The notes: generated by a model not told the origin, from the sequence alone. Shown: positions 33,962-44,066, counted from the first letter of the stretch. The stretch is DNA of 64,000 bases from CAVVYV01 sp963818205 (GCA_963818205.1 CAWFRG010000016.1:124001-188000), one strand, 5' to 3'. Program-made: numbers and translations.

Positions 33962-35170
33962 CTAACCACCCCTGACGCGGAGGCAGTAGCCGTAGGCGAT
34001 CAGGTTCGGTGCCGGGCCGAAGTGGCCGAAGACCGTGGACGACGAGGAGCCGTCCTCGTTCAGCGAGCTGCCGACGAAGAAGGCATTGCGCGAGCCGTCC
34101 GTGCTGAAGCCCGTCGTGGTCAGCCGCCGACCCGCCGGGCATCGCGGGGTCGTTGCGGTCGCGGATTGACCGGGGGCGACTGGCGTCGACGCCGAGACCT
34201 CGGTCAGGAACGGTCGCCTGTGCTTGACGCAGTATGCGATCGCCGTCAGCTCGCCACCCCCCGGGGGGAAGGACGAGCCCGTCACCCGCCATGCCCTGGT
34301 CCCGATCGCCCGTGACTCCGTGACGTAGTTGCCGCCGCCCTCGAATCCGAAGTTCGTCCGCTGGAAGCCCCCGGTTACCAGCTGCTGCCCCTTCGGGCAG
34401 CGAGCGGTGGCCGACCGGATCTCCCCTGACTTGATGAACACGGTCTTGTGCGGCGAGGGGTTGGCCGGGACCAGCCCGCGGCCGCAGACGACCTGAATCG
34501 TCGCCCGGCGCGTCGTCGTCGAGCCCTGGCTCGCATCGAAGAGGACCGCGCTGATGTGGAAGCCGCGCTGCGCCCCGAGTCGCTCATACGAATGCGGGTA
34601 GATCCCCTCACCGTCGGGATCGGGGAGCTCATGGTTGATCATCCCGCCACCGAGCGGGTGGCTCCGCCCCGGGCAGAGGACCTCGAACCGTGCCAGTTCC
34701 TCCGGCGTGGTCATCTTGACGGTCTCCTGCCTGAGGATCAGCCCCCGAGCCGGGCCGCTTTCTCCCGGGTCGCTCCTGGGGCCGCCGAACTTGCCCTGAA
34801 CCCGGATCGAGCCCTTGGCCGAGTCGAGCACGTAGAGCCCTGACGCAGACAGCAGCGCCATGCGCACCTTGCCGCAGGAGGCCCCTTTCGTGATCACGAA
34901 GATGATGCCCCGGCGTCGAACCGAGTCCGGTTGACGGGCGACCCCCGTCTTGATGCGCATCCCCTGGCGGATCGCTTGCGCCACGCGGGCCGGGGCCGGG
35001 TAGCAGCCGTCCTCGCTCACCGAGCGCTGGTAAAGCGCGATTTTGAAGGCCGCCTCGAGCTTCCTCGTCGGAGGATTGTGTCCGGCGCCGCCCGGACGAG
35101 CGGTCGCCTGCGAGGTGGCGAGCAATGCGATCAGGACGACCAGGGCAGGCAGGATCCTACGCATGGTCAC
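33962..35170 (-). CDS. Secreted repeat protein of unknown function
   Basis: 402 aa with a signal peptide (MTMRRILPALVVLIALLATSQATA). The C-terminal half has two related repeats: TARCPKGQQLVTGGFQRTNF ... LTAIAYC and TPRCPAGRRLTTTGFSTDGS ... LIAYGYC, and a weaker third copy earlier (LCPGRSHPLGGGMINHE ... VVCGRG). Each has two Cys at conserved ends, which suggests disulfide-linked small beta domains outside the cell. Family unknown to me; similar secreted proteins seem common in soil actinobacteria. Intact. Confidence 0.7.
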   Translation of the reverse strand: MTMRRILPALVVLIALLATSQATARPGGAGHNPPTRKLEAAFKIALYQRSVSEDGCYPAPARVAQAIRQGMRIKTGVARQPDSVRRRGIIFVITKGASCGKVRMALLSASGLYVLDSAKGSIRVQGKFGGPRSDPGESGPARGLILRQETVKMTTPEELARFEVLCPGRSHPLGGGMINHELPDPDGEGIYPHSYERLGAQRGFHISAVLFDASQGSTTTRRATIQVVCGRGLVPANPSPHKTVFIKSGEIRSATARCPKGQQLVTGGFQRTNFGFEGGGNYVTESRAIGTRAWRVTGSSFPPGGGELTAIAYCVKHRRPFLTEVSASTPVAPGQSATATTPRCPAGRRLTTTGFSTDGSRNAFFVGSSLNEDGSSSSTVFGHFGPAPNLIAYGYCLRVRGG

Positions 35171-35275
35171 GACTGGCTAATGAACACGGCGGTGGAGCCT
35201 AAAGAGCGGAGCTGGCGCGGTCCGCTAGAGCGGCAGGCGCTGGCCCGGCGAGCACGTCCACGCGCGCCCAGCGGC

Positions 35276-35587
35276 TCAATTCGTTGGTGCGACGCCTTGT
35301 TCGGCGCGAAGGACCGAGACGACCTCGAAGATCTCGACCCGCGGCTCGCCCTCGACGCGGTAGGCCTCTGCGATCGTCGCGGCGAGATCCGACTCGCGGA
35401 ATTGGCGCATCGAATCTTCGTCCTCCCAGATGTAGATCCCGCCGTACTCGCCGGTCCCCTGCTCCCTGATGTAGAGCTTCTGCCGAAGCCCCGGCAGTGC
35501 CTCGTACCGCGGCGCTCGCTCGGCGATGGTCTGAGCGGCCTCCTCATCCGAGAGACCGGTCTTGTATTTGACAACCTGCACGATCAT
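35276..35587 (-). CDS. ABM-like (dimeric alpha/beta barrel) protein, 103 aa
   Basis: MIVQVVKYKTGLSDEEAAQT, RAPRYEALPGLRQKLYIREQ and GEYGGIYIWEDEDSMRQFRE are the pattern of YdhR/ABM-type dimeric alpha/beta-barrel proteins, which include small heme-free monooxygenases. Probably a cytosolic oxygenase or stress protein. SD GGAGG about 8 nt upstream of ATG. Same orientation as a second ABM-like gene at 35674. Confidence 0.7.
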   Translation of the reverse strand: MIVQVVKYKTGLSDEEAAQTIAERAPRYEALPGLRQKLYIREQGTGEYGGIYIWEDEDSMRQFRESDLAATIAEAYRVEGEPRVEIFEVVSVLRAEQGVAPTN

Positions 35588-35673
35588 TCGCCTCGACCTC
35601 CTCCGGATTGACGGATCACCGTCCGGTCGAGGTTACGCCTGGTCGGGAGACTCCTATCCCGCGGCCCGGCGGT

Positions 35674-35985
35674 TCAGCCGCCCTGGCTCGCCTGCTCGAC
35701 GTTCAGGAGCGCCACCTCGTAGCGCTCGACCGACGCCGTCTCACCGGGTCCCGTGACCTCCTCCCGGACGCGCGTCGCCTCGTCCTCGCTCGCCCGCATC
35801 GCCTCCTCCCCCTGCCACAGGGAGATGACGACGATCGTTCCGGTCTGCCGGTCGACGAGGAAGACGACGCCCTTCATGTCCTCGGTCTGCCCGAACTCGG
35901 TAGGCAGCACGTGCTTCTTCGTCTCGAGGGCCTCCTCGATCGCCTCGGGCGCCGCACCCTCGTAGCGGGTTACACGAGCATGCAT
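35674..35985 (-). CDS. ABM-like small protein, 103 aa
   Basis: ATG 35985 with AGGAGG at 7 nt. MHARVTRYEGAAPEAIEEAL, EDMKGVVFLVDRQTGTIVVI and SLWQGEEAMRASEDEATRVR fit the stress-responsive dimeric alpha/beta barrel fold. The ISLW...AMRAS block is the usual end of the ABM core. Possible monooxygenase; role unknown. The pair of ABM-like genes lies between secreted-protein genes. Confidence 0.7.
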   Translation of the reverse strand: MHARVTRYEGAAPEAIEEALETKKHVLPTEFGQTEDMKGVVFLVDRQTGTIVVISLWQGEEAMRASEDEATRVREEVTGPGETASVERYEVALLNVEQASQGG

Positions 35986-36180
35986 GTCTTCCTCCTCTTG
36001 GCTCGGAAATCTCGCTAAGCAGTTCTTATCCCATTTCAGGCAGGACGGGGGCGACGCTGGCCGAGCTCCTCGCCGCAGGTCGGCGCTGAAGCTCGCGCTT
36101 GGCCGCCTTGCGACCCGGCGCGAGGGTGCGATAGCGTGGCGCGGCGACGGATCGCGACCCACGGGGAAGGAGCCCCATTC

Positions 36181-37745
36181 ATGCGTCTCCCGGTTCGAGC
36201 TCTCATCGCCAGCGCCGGCATCGCCTTGCTGTCCGCCCCCGCCGCGAGCGCCGACAGCTTCAGCCTCGGGGTCGCGGCCGGAGACGTGACCGCCAACTCG
36301 GCCGTGCTGTGGGCACGCGCCGATCAACCCGGCGGAACGCGGCTCGAGGTGGCCACCGACGAGGACTTCACGCAGGTGGTCCGCAGGCTCAAGGTCGAGG
36401 CGACCGCGGCCAACGACCTCACCGTCCAGCGGCGGGTCGAGGGGCTCCAGTCGAACACCAGCTACTGGTACCGCTTCACCAGCGGGGCGGCGGCCAGCGA
36501 CGTGGGCACCTTCGCCACCGCCCCGAAGCCGAACGACGACGCGACGATTCGGTTCGCCTGGACCGGCGACTACGACGCCGAGCGGGCGATCGGGGAGACG
36601 GAGCCGTTCTGGAACGACTTCGGTGTCTTCGGCTCCATGGAGGCGGAGGGGAACGACTTCAACATCGGCCTCGGCGACACGATCTACTCCGACAGCGAGG
36701 TGCCCGGCAACCAACCCCGTCGCCCTCACGGTCGAGCAGAAGTGGGCGAAGTACGAGCTCAACCTGGGCGAGGAGCCGCTGGCCGACCTCCGCGGCGCCG
36801 CGGGCTTCTACTCCCACTGGGACGACCACGAGTTCATCAACGACTTCTCGCCCTTCGAGAGCGTCTTCTCGAGCGGCACGATCGACGGACGGGAGCTCTA
36901 CGAGCGCGGCGTGAAGGCGTTCACCGACTACGCCCCGGTCGACTTCAGCAGCCGCGACGGGCTCTACCGGACAACGCGGTGGGGCAAGAACCTGGAGCTC
37001 TTCTTCCTGGACGAGCGCTCCTTCCGCTCCGCCAAGGCGAGCAAGGACGGCGTCTGCGACAACCCCCAGACCCCCGGCGCGCCGGACCTGGCGCCGACCG
37101 CGCCTCAGAGCGTCCGAGACGCGTTCGCGGTCCTGATCCCCTCGCTGGCCGCGCCCGTTTCCCAGGCCTGCCTCGACGCGATCAGCGATCCCGACCGGAC
37201 GCTGCTCGGCGACAAGCAGCTGAAGACCTTCCTCCACGACGTCGAGCACTCCCAGGCTCGCTTCAAGGTGGTGGTCAACGAGGTGCCGATCCAGCAGTTC
37301 TACGCGCTTCCGTACGATCGCTGGGAGGGTTACGAGGCGGAGCGCCAGCGCGTCCTCAGCGGGCTCCAGGGTGTGAACAACGTCGTCTTCCTCACCACCG
37401 ACGTCCACGCCACCCTCGTCAACGACGCCCGCTTCAAGACCCTGGAGCCCGGCGGCCCGCAGAACAGCGGCATCCTCGACGTCACCGTCGGACCGGCGGC
37501 CACCGCGCCGTTTGCCCAGGAGATCAACGACGCCGTCGGTCTCCCCTTCGCTGCGGGCCTCATCGATTCCCTGTTCTTCGAGAGACGTGCTCGGAATGCA
37601 GTGTTCGGGCATCAACCAGTTCAGCTACGGCGAGGTCGAGGTGACCAGCACCCAGCTCACGATCACCCCCAAGGACATCGCCGGCAACCCGTTGACGACC
37701 GACGACGGTCCCTGCGGGCCGTTCGTCTTGAGCTTCCAGCCCTGA
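36181..37745 (+). CDS. PhoD-type secreted alkaline phosphatase (two frameshifts)
   Basis: Starts ATG 36181 with GAAGGAG upstream; the signal peptide ends ASA-DS (LIASAGIALLSAPAASA). An N-terminal Fn3-like part (FSLGVAAGDVTANSAVLWAR) precedes the phosphatase: FAWTGDYDAE, NIGLGDTIYSDSE, YSHWDDHEFINDFSP, FLTTDVHATLVND, the PhoD/phospholipase D metal ligands (Ca/Fe). Shifts near 36710 and 37583 are repaired by removing one base; the end then reads DVLGMQCSGINQFSYGEVEV. It releases phosphate from phosphodiesters or phosphomonoesters outside the cell. About 520 aa. Confidence 0.85.
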
Positions 37746-37852
37746 CGCAAGGCGAGCCGCGCGGAACCTGGCGTCAGCCGCGCGCGCGTGTTTGCCCGGC
37801 GATCGTCCAGCTAATAAGGTCCTTGGACCCGCTACCGACAAGGAGAGTCGGG

Positions 37853-40126
37853 GTGCGCAGGACGCTCTTCGTGGGGCTCATCGCCGGGATGACGATGGCA
37901 TTCGCGTCGGCCGCGGATGCGAAGACGGTCGACCTCACGGTTCTCTCCAGCCAGCCGAACCAGGTGAGCGGTGGGGACGCTCTGGTGCGCGTAGACGCGC
38001 CCCCCAACCAGATCGACACGCTGCGCGTGGAACGCAACGGAGTGGACGTGACCGCTGCCTTCTCCAAGCAGGGAGGCGCGCTCGTCGGCGTCGTCGATGG
38101 CCTCGCGCTCGGTAAGAACGAGCTGGCGGTCGTCGATGGCTCCACCTCGCGCCGGCTCGCGCAACGGAAGCTCTTCAACTACCCGACTGCCGGGCCGATC
38201 TTCTCCGGGCCGCATCAGGAGTTCTTCGTCTGCAACACGATCCAGGCCGGGCTCGGCGAGCCGTTGGTCGACAACCAGGCGGGCCAGGGATTCCGCGTGC
38301 TCAACCCCGACGGCAGCACGGCCGGCTGGAGCCTCGACTGCTCCGCCAACACCAGGGTCGATTACCTCTACCGGACGACCACCGGCTCGTTCCAGCCGCT
38401 GCCCGGCGACGGCTCACGTCCGGCGAACATGGCGCAGACCACGCTGCTCGACGGCCGCACGGTCGACTACGTCGTCCGGCGGGAGCGCGGCACGATCGAC
38501 CGCTTCATCTACTCCTTCGCGATGCTCGCCCCATTCGGCGAGCAGCCGGGGGCCCCCGACACCTCGCTCTGGAACCGCCGCGCGATCTACACCTTCGACG
38601 GCGGCGTCCAGATCGGCCACCGGCAGGGCACCCCCGGCGGCAGCGCCCTCTACGACCCGGGCCTGAGCAAGGGCTACGCGATCATCCACTCCTCGGGCAA
38701 CCGGACGAGCACCACTACAACCTCCAGCTCGGCGGCGAGGCGGCGCTGATGACGAAGGAGGAGTTCATCGAGCGCTACGGGGCGCCGCTGTACACGGTCG
38801 GCCTGGGCGGCTCCGGCGGCGCGATCCAGCAGTACGTCTACGGGCAGAACCACGAGCAAGCTGCTCGACGCCGGGATCCCCCAGTACTCCTATCCCGACA
38901 TGGTCACCCAGACGATCCACGTCGGCGACTGTGAGCTGCTCGAGCGCTTCATGGACATCACGACGGCTCCAACCCGAAGTGGCAGACGTGGGACAACCGA
39001 GAGTTCCTCGAGGGCCTCAACGCGGACTCCAACATTCCCAACCCCTTCTTCGGCGGCACCCCCGGCAACAGCGAGTGCGTCAAGGGCTGGCGTGGGCTGA
39101 CGCCGCTGGCGCTGAACCCGCTCTGGTTCCAGGCCTTCAACGGGCTCGACCGAATGGACCCGGCGGAGATGGCGCAGGTCCACTGGACCCATTCGGAGGA
39201 CCTGAAGAACGTCTACGGCGTCGGCGCTGACGGCTACGCCCGGATGACCTTGGACAACGTGGGCGTCCAGTACGGCCTCGAGGCCCTGAAGGACGGCAAC
39301 ATCACTCCGGCGGAGTTCCTGGACGTGAACGCCCGGATCGGCAGCTGGAAGGACCCGGCCGACATGGTCCAGGAGGCCTTCCCGTTCCCGGCGCCGCCGC
39401 CGCCGATGCCACCGCGGACACCGGGCTTCGACCCCTGGAGCGCCCGCAACATGAACCTCAGCCCGGATGGCGGCGTCACCCCGGCGCCGCGGCGCGAGGG
39501 TGACATCAGCGCGATGAACGCGGCCTACAACAAGGGGCTCTACTTCGACGGCGACATCGACATCCCGCTGATCGACTGGCGCCACTACCTCGAGGAAGAG
39601 CTCGACATGCACAACAGCCACCAGTCGTTCGCCTCCCGGCAGCGGATGCTCGACTTCGACGGCGACGCCTCGAACCAGGTGATCTGGTTCACCGACGCCC
39701 GCCCGGCGCGGCAGGTCGACGCGACGCCCGAGGCGCTCGCGGTGATCGATCAGTGGATGGCGAACATCCGCGCCCACCCCGACCTGGGCGTGGCGGGCAA
39801 CAAGCCGGAGCTCGCCACCGACCGCTGCTTCACGACCCAGGGCGCGGAGATCGCCCGCGGCCCCGACGTCTGGGGCGGGATCCTCGACGGCGGGCCGAAG
39901 GGCGTCGTGCGCGCAGGAGTTCCCGCTCCACTCGACCTCGCGGATCGTCGCCGGCGGCCCGCTGCGGGGCGGCGTCTACAAGTGCGCGCTGCAGTCGGTC
40001 GACGAGGCGATCGCGAACGGCGCGTACGGCTCCTGGACGCCGTCGGCGACCGAGGTCGCCCGGCTCAAGCAGATCTTCCCGACCGGGGTCTGCGACTACA
40101 GCCAGGGAGACGTCGGCCGGCCCTGA
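37853..40126 (+). CDS. Secreted DUF6351-family protein with hydrolase-like GGSGG (several frameshifts)
   Basis: GTG 37853 with AAGGAGAG upstream and a -10 (TAAGGT, 37815-37820). Signal peptide (TLFVGLIAGMTMAFASAADA), then about 730 residues read in several frames: GGDALVRVDAPPNQIDTLRV, GPHQEFFVCNTIQAGLGEPL, MTKEEFIERYGAPLYTVGLG and GSGGAIQQYVYGQNHEQ, NADSNIPNPFFGGTPG, and the end CDYSQGDVGRP. At least four shifts (about 38705, 38860, 38965 and 39910). The blocks fit DUF6351, whose GxSxG-like L-G-G-S-G-G-A suggests an alpha/beta hydrolase (esterase/depolymerase). Activity unproven. Confidence 0.75.
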
Positions 40127-40142
40127 TCCTTGGGCTCAGCCC

Positions 40143-40340
40143 CTACGCCTCCTCGGTCGGCTCGGCGGGACCCACCGCCCCCGCCGCGGGAGCGTAGATG
40201 CTCTCGTGCCCGTCGTCCCAGCGAACGCGATACCGAGGGGAAGGCGGCTCGTTCACCACCTCCTCTATGACGCCGGTCCGAGGCGTCCGCTCGGTCGACT
40301 CCGCCTCAACCTTGATGTGATTCCCGACCTCCAGCTTCAT
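40143..40340 (-). CDS. DUF1918 family protein
   Basis: 65 aa. MKLEVGNHIKVEAESTERTP, RTGVIEEVV and YRVRWDDGHESIYAPAAGAV are the DUF1918 core, a small SH3-like beta protein found widely in actinobacteria, usually MxxxVGDxxxV...VRWDDGHES. Function unknown; likely cytosolic. Good SD (GGAGGTGAAGAG). Confidence 0.9.
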   Translation of the reverse strand: MKLEVGNHIKVEAESTERTPRTGVIEEVVNEPPSPRYRVRWDDGHESIYAPAAGAVGPAEPTEEA

Positions 40341-40476
40341 CTCTTCACCTCCTCACCTCCGATTCGCCCTCATAGGGTGATACCACCATCCGGCGCGACA
40401 GGCCCGCTCCCTTGGCTTCGGCCGACGAGCTCGCGCCGTCACACTTGTTCTTCTGCACGCAAACCAAGGAGGAGCA

Positions 40477-40809
40477 ATGGACTTCATGGAGACGATCTCG
40501 GGTGCCCGTGATGCGATCACCGTGAAGCGCGTCTACGGCGAGCCGTACGAGCGCAACGGCGTCGCGGTGATTCCCGCCGCCGTGGTACAGGGCGGCGGCG
40601 GCGGCGGCGGGGGCGAGGAGCCCGATGGGCAAACGGGCGGTGGCGGCGGCTTCGGGCTTCGCGCCAGGCCCGTCGGTGCTTATGTGATCCGGGGGGAGGA
40701 GGTGTACTGGGAGTCTGCCCTGGACCTCAACCGAGTGATCCTTGGCGGCCAGCTCCTCGCTCTGGCAGCGTTGCTCGTCGTCCGCTCGATTGCCCGTCGC
40801 CGACGCTGA
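40477..40809 (+). CDS. GerW (YtfJ)-family protein
   Basis: 110 aa; AGGAGG 5 nt before ATG 40477. TVKRVYGEPYERNGVAVIPA, a Gly-rich loop, GFGLRARPVGAYVIRGEEVY are the GerW family pattern; unusually, a single hydrophobic helix and basic end (ILGGQLLALAALLVVRSIARRRR in two parts) close the protein. In Bacillus GerW affects spore germination, but the family is common in non-sporing actinobacteria with other roles. Probably membrane-tethered here. Confidence 0.85.
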   Translation: MDFMETISGARDAITVKRVYGEPYERNGVAVIPAAVVQGGGGGGGGEEPDGQTGGGGGFGLRARPVGAYVIRGEEVYWESALDLNRVILGGQLLALAALLVVRSIARRRR

Positions 40810-40869
40810 TTTGAGGAAGGGGTAGGCCTTTACCATTGCTTGGACGAACCAACTCCGAAAGGGGCCGAG

Positions 40870-41361
40870 ATGAGCGCCATTGACGAGTTCCTGAAGAACA
40901 ACGAGGCCTTTGCCGATGGCTTCGACAAGGGCGACCTGCCGCTGCCGCCCGCCAAGAAGGTCGCGATCGTTGCCTGTATGGACGCCCGTCTGAACCCGTA
41001 TCCGATCCTCGGGCTTTCGGTCGGGGACGCGCACGTAATCCGCAACGCGGGCGGCGTGGTCACCGATGACGAGATCCGTTCCCTGGCGATCTCCCAGCAC
41101 CTACTCGGTACGGAGGAGATCATGCTGATCCATCACACCGACTGCGGGATGCTCACCTTCGGCGACGCGGAGTTCGAGCAGATGCTCGAGGAGGAGACCG
41201 GGCGGCGGCCGGAGTGGAGCCCGCGATCATTTCCTGACCTAGAAGATGACGTCCGGGACTCCATCCAGCGGATCAAGGAAAGTCCCTTCATCCCCAAGAG
41301 CGATGAGGTGCGGGGCTTCATCTACGACGTGAAGACCGGCCGGCTCGACGAGGTCACCTGA
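40870..41361 (+). CDS. Beta-class carbonic anhydrase
   Basis: 163 aa, intact. Zinc ligands C36 (VAIVACMDARL, with the D38-R40 dyad), H89 and C92 (IHHTDCGM). RNAGGVVTDDEIRSLAISQH is the family block. It converts CO2 and bicarbonate in the cytosol. Short, mycobacterial Rv1284-like subtype. The 3' end overlaps the DoxX gene by 8 bp, convergent. Confidence 0.93.
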   Translation: MSAIDEFLKNNEAFADGFDKGDLPLPPAKKVAIVACMDARLNPYPILGLSVGDAHVIRNAGGVVTDDEIRSLAISQHLLGTEEIMLIHHTDCGMLTFGDAEFEQMLEEETGRRPEWSPRSFPDLEDDVRDSIQRIKESPFIPKSDEVRGFIYDVKTGRLDEVT

Positions 41362-41902
41362 GCACACCCGCGATTAGGTCACTTCTGCCGACGGCTGATT
41401 GGGCACGACGGCGCCGCGGGCGTGCGCCCTGATCGGCGAGCACGCCAGCCGCGCCGATCACCGCCACGGCCAAGGCCCCGAGGCCCCAGGCGACGCCCGC
41501 GACATCCCAGCCGATCGCGTTGTCGACCGACCATTCTCCGGCGCCGTGAAAGGCGAGTGCGGTGACGACGGCGACGTTGGTCAGCACGTACTCGTTGCCG
41601 CCGTTGTAGATCCAGAAGCCCTTGCCGGCGTGATCGGTGACGGCCGCGACAAGCATCGTCGCCGCGATCAAGGCCGCCGCTCCGGGCGTGAAGAATCCCG
41701 CTGCAAGGGCGAGTCCGCCGACAAGCTCGGCCGAGCCGGCGACGAAGGCGAAGAGCTTGCCGGGCCGGAGGCCAAAGCCCTCGAGGTACTGGCCGGTGCC
41801 TTCGAGGCCGTAGCCGCCGAGGATCCCGAAGAGCTTCTGGGAGCCGTGGGCAGCGACAAAGCTGCCGATCACGACCTGGATGAGAAACAGACCTACTTCC
41901 AT
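41354..41902 (-). CDS. DoxX-family membrane protein
   Basis: 182 aa from ATG 41902. Four helices with FLIQVVIGSFVAAHGSQKLF, GLRPGKLFAFVAGSAELVGG and NGGNEYVLTNVAVVTALAFH, the DoxX pattern; a positively charged tail (ARPRRRRAQSAVGRSD). DoxX proteins are linked to thiol/redox or quinone stress in actinobacteria. Divergent from a MarR gene with two palindromes between, so a MarR-controlled unit. Confidence 0.85.
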   Translation of the reverse strand: MEVGLFLIQVVIGSFVAAHGSQKLFGILGGYGLEGTGQYLEGFGLRPGKLFAFVAGSAELVGGLALAAGFFTPGAAALIAATMLVAAVTDHAGKGFWIYNGGNEYVLTNVAVVTALAFHGAGEWSVDNAIGWDVAGVAWGLGALAVAVIGAAGVLADQGARPRRRRAQSAVGRSDLIAGVLR

Positions 41903-41925
41903 CTCGTCCGTCCTTTCAAATGTAG

Positions 41926-41957
41926 GTGCAGATGCACTTAGTATAGTGCAACCGCAC
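41926..41957. promoter_or_regulatory. Twin operator between doxX and marR
   Basis: GTGCA-ga-TGCAC (41926-41937) and GTGC-aacc-GCAC (41946-41957) have centres 20 bp apart, between divergent DoxX and MarR genes. It fits a MarR dimer pair that shuts off both promoters. Confidence 0.65.
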
Positions 41958-41981
41958 ATAAATGTCTCTAGACTCGTTCGA

Positions 41982-42429
41982 ATGGATGAATCCGAGCTCG
42001 CAATCTGGAGGGCGTTTCTCAACGCGCACGCCGTTCTGATCCAGCGGATCGAGGAGGACCTCAAGGCGCACGGGCTGCCGCCCCTCGCTTGGTACGACGT
42101 GCTCTGGCCTCTTCAACGCGCCGAGGACCGGCGGTTGCGCATGAATGAACTCGCTCAGGAGGTCGTCCTAAGCCGCACGGGCCTGGTGCGGCTCGTGGAC
42201 CGGATCGAGGCCGCCGGGCTCCTCAGACGCGAGCCCGTCCCCGAGGACGGACGCGGCTCATACGCGGTGATCACAGAGGGAGGGAGCGGCCACCCTGCGG
42301 AGGATGTGGCCCGTCTACCGGTCCCACATCCAGCGGGACTTCCTCGACCCGCTCGGAGCCGGGGCGGGCCCCCTGAAAAAGGCCCTCGAGCGGATCATCG
42401 AGGCGAGTCGGGCGGCGGCTTCCGCCTGA
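41982..42429 (+). CDS. MarR-family transcriptional regulator (one frameshift)
   Basis: ATG 41982. IWRAFLNAHAVLIQRIEEDL, LAWYDVLWPLQRAEDRRLRM and ELAQEVVLSRTGLVRLVDRI (recognition helix) with the wing GLLRREPVPEDGRGSYAVIT. A shift at about 42283 (one extra G) turns TEGGSGHP into EGAATLRRMWPVYRSHIQRD, then DFLDPLGAG, which completes the C-terminal dimer helices. It probably controls itself and DoxX through the sites at 41926-41957. Confidence 0.85.
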
Positions 42430-42477
42430 GGCGCGTCGGCTGACTCGCGATTCAGCCCCGGCTCTCTCGCGCGGGCG

Positions 42478-43815
42478 CTACGGGGCTGCTGTGAACAGCC
42501 GCCAGTCTCCCGGGACCCCCTTGAGATGCTTCTCGCCGCGGTCGTCAAACCGAATCCCCGATCCGGCAACGAGATCCTTGACGGTGCTGGAGACCAGCAC
42601 CTCGCCCGCGTCCGCGAGGGCGCCGACGCGCGCCGCGATGTGGACGGCGATCCCGCCGACATCCTCTCCCATCAGCTCGATCTCGCCGCAATGGAGGCCG
42701 ACCCGAACCTCCAAGCCGAGGGAGCGGGCCGCCTCCGTGATCGCGCCCCCGCATTGGATCGCCCGGGCGGGGCCGTCGAAGGTGGCGAGGCCGCCGTCGC
42801 CCAGCGTCTTCACCTCACGTCCTCGGAACCGGATCAGCTCCCGCCGCAGCGCTTCCTGATGCGCTGCTAGCAGCTCCCGCCAGCGTGCGTCCCCGAGCTC
42901 GGCCGCGCGCTCCGTCGAGCCGACGATGTCCGTGAACATCACCGTGGCGAGCACCCGGTCGGGCTCGGGTGCCGAGCGGGCGCCGGTCAGGAACTCCTCG
43001 ACCTCCCCGAGCACGGCTTCCGAGTCGCCTGCCCAGGGCAGATGGTCGATCCCGGGAAGCTCGACGTATCGGGCGTGTGGGATCTGCGCCGCGAGCTCCT
43101 CGCCGGCGCGTCGATTGACGACCCGGTCGCCGCGCCGGTGGAGGACGAGCGTCGGAACCTGGATCGTGGGCAGGACGGCTCGCACATCGATGTCCAGAAA
43201 CATCTCCATGATCTGCTGGACCATCGCCGGGCTCGCGGCGGAGCGCTCCATACGTGCCGTGAACTCCGCCGCCTGGGGATCGTCGGCGAAGCTCGGAGCG
43301 AAGAGCTCGACCATCCCCTCTGCCTGTTGCCCCCAGTATGGGGCGATTAACTCGGCGGCGGACTCGCGAAGCGCCTCCGCGGGCGACGCCCAGGGGTAGT
43401 CGGGCGCCTCGGTGGTCCGCCCCATCGCGCCGTGGAGCACCAGGGCGCTGACGCGATCGGGGTGAGTGGCCGCGAACAGGACGCTCATCGGCCCGCCCTC
43501 GGAGACCCCAAAAAGGGCCGCCCGCTCGGACCCCGCGGCGTCCATGACCGCCCGGACGTCGTCGATCCGCTGCTCGAGGGTCGGCACCTCGGTGACCGGG
43601 TCGGACAGCCCGGTGCCGCGCTTGTCGAAGATGATCAGGCGCGAGAACGAGCTGAGCCGCTCGAAGAAGCGAGCGAACGGAGGCGACTCCCACTGGAGCT
43701 CGAGGTGGGTGGCGAAGCCGAGGACGATGGCCAAGTCGATTGGCCCGTCGCCGACGACCTGATAGGCGATCGACGCGTCGCCGGACTTGACGTACTTGGT
43801 CGGCGGGGTGCTCAT
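42478..43815 (-). CDS. Alpha/beta hydrolase fused to class III nucleotidyl cyclase
   Basis: 445 aa, intact. Residues about 5-275: alpha/beta hydrolase with nucleophile S105 (ALFGVSEGGPM) and a late His (GIDHLPWAG). Residues about 280-445: class III cyclase with VMFTDIVGSTERAAELGD and VKTLGDGGLATFDGP (both metal Asp and the Lys) and GIAVHIAARVGAL, where the usual Asn is His. This two-domain type is seen in mycobacteria and other actinobacteria; the hydrolase may sense or clear a small ester that tunes cAMP formation. Cytosolic. Confidence 0.9.
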   Translation of the reverse strand: MSTPPTKYVKSGDASIAYQVVGDGPIDLAIVLGFATHLELQWESPPFARFFERLSSFSRLIIFDKRGTGLSDPVTEVPTLEQRIDDVRAVMDAAGSERAALFGVSEGGPMSVLFAATHPDRVSALVLHGAMGRTTEAPDYPWASPAEALRESAAELIAPYWGQQAEGMVELFAPSFADDPQAAEFTARMERSAASPAMVQQIMEMFLDIDVRAVLPTIQVPTLVLHRRGDRVVNRRAGEELAAQIPHARYVELPGIDHLPWAGDSEAVLGEVEEFLTGARSAPEPDRVLATVMFTDIVGSTERAAELGDARWRELLAAHQEALRRELIRFRGREVKTLGDGGLATFDGPARAIQCGGAITEAARSLGLEVRVGLHCGEIELMGEDVGGIAVHIAARVGALADAGEVLVSSTVKDLVAGSGIRFDDRGEKHLKGVPGDWRLFTAAP

Positions 43816-43947
43816 CGCTTTTCGCGCATCGGGCCGCCCTCGGTTAACGGACCTTCGAACAGCGCGATCCTGAGGCGAATCGTATCCCGGGCATGCGGCC
43901 CGGCTTCCATCAACGTGCGTTCACCTGGGCTCGGCCGGGGTGTCGGC

Positions 43948-44050
43948 CCCAGGCCGATCCATCGAAGCGGAGGGTGTAGCCCTCCTCGCCGAACCGCCAG
44001 GCCCTGACAGAGCGGTCATACAGAAGTGGGGGTAGAAGCGATCGGAGTCC
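43948..44050 (-). pseudogene. Collapsed copy of the HxlR regulator gene at 45154-45807
   Basis: 43948-44004 is identical over 57 bp to 45333-45389 (part of the HxlR C-terminal domain), and 44010-44050 matches 45765-45805 (the first codons) with few changes. The 375 bp between those points in the intact gene are missing. So this is an internally deleted duplicate that retains the two ends and, upstream, the operator. It explains most of the 350-bp gap 43816-44165. Confidence 0.85.
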
Positions 44051-44066
44051 GTTGGCAGCATGATCG

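Noticed and set aside
40384..40476. Possible extra small gene before gerW
   Set aside because: No start with SD and no codon bias; it is a normal promoter/leader stretch.
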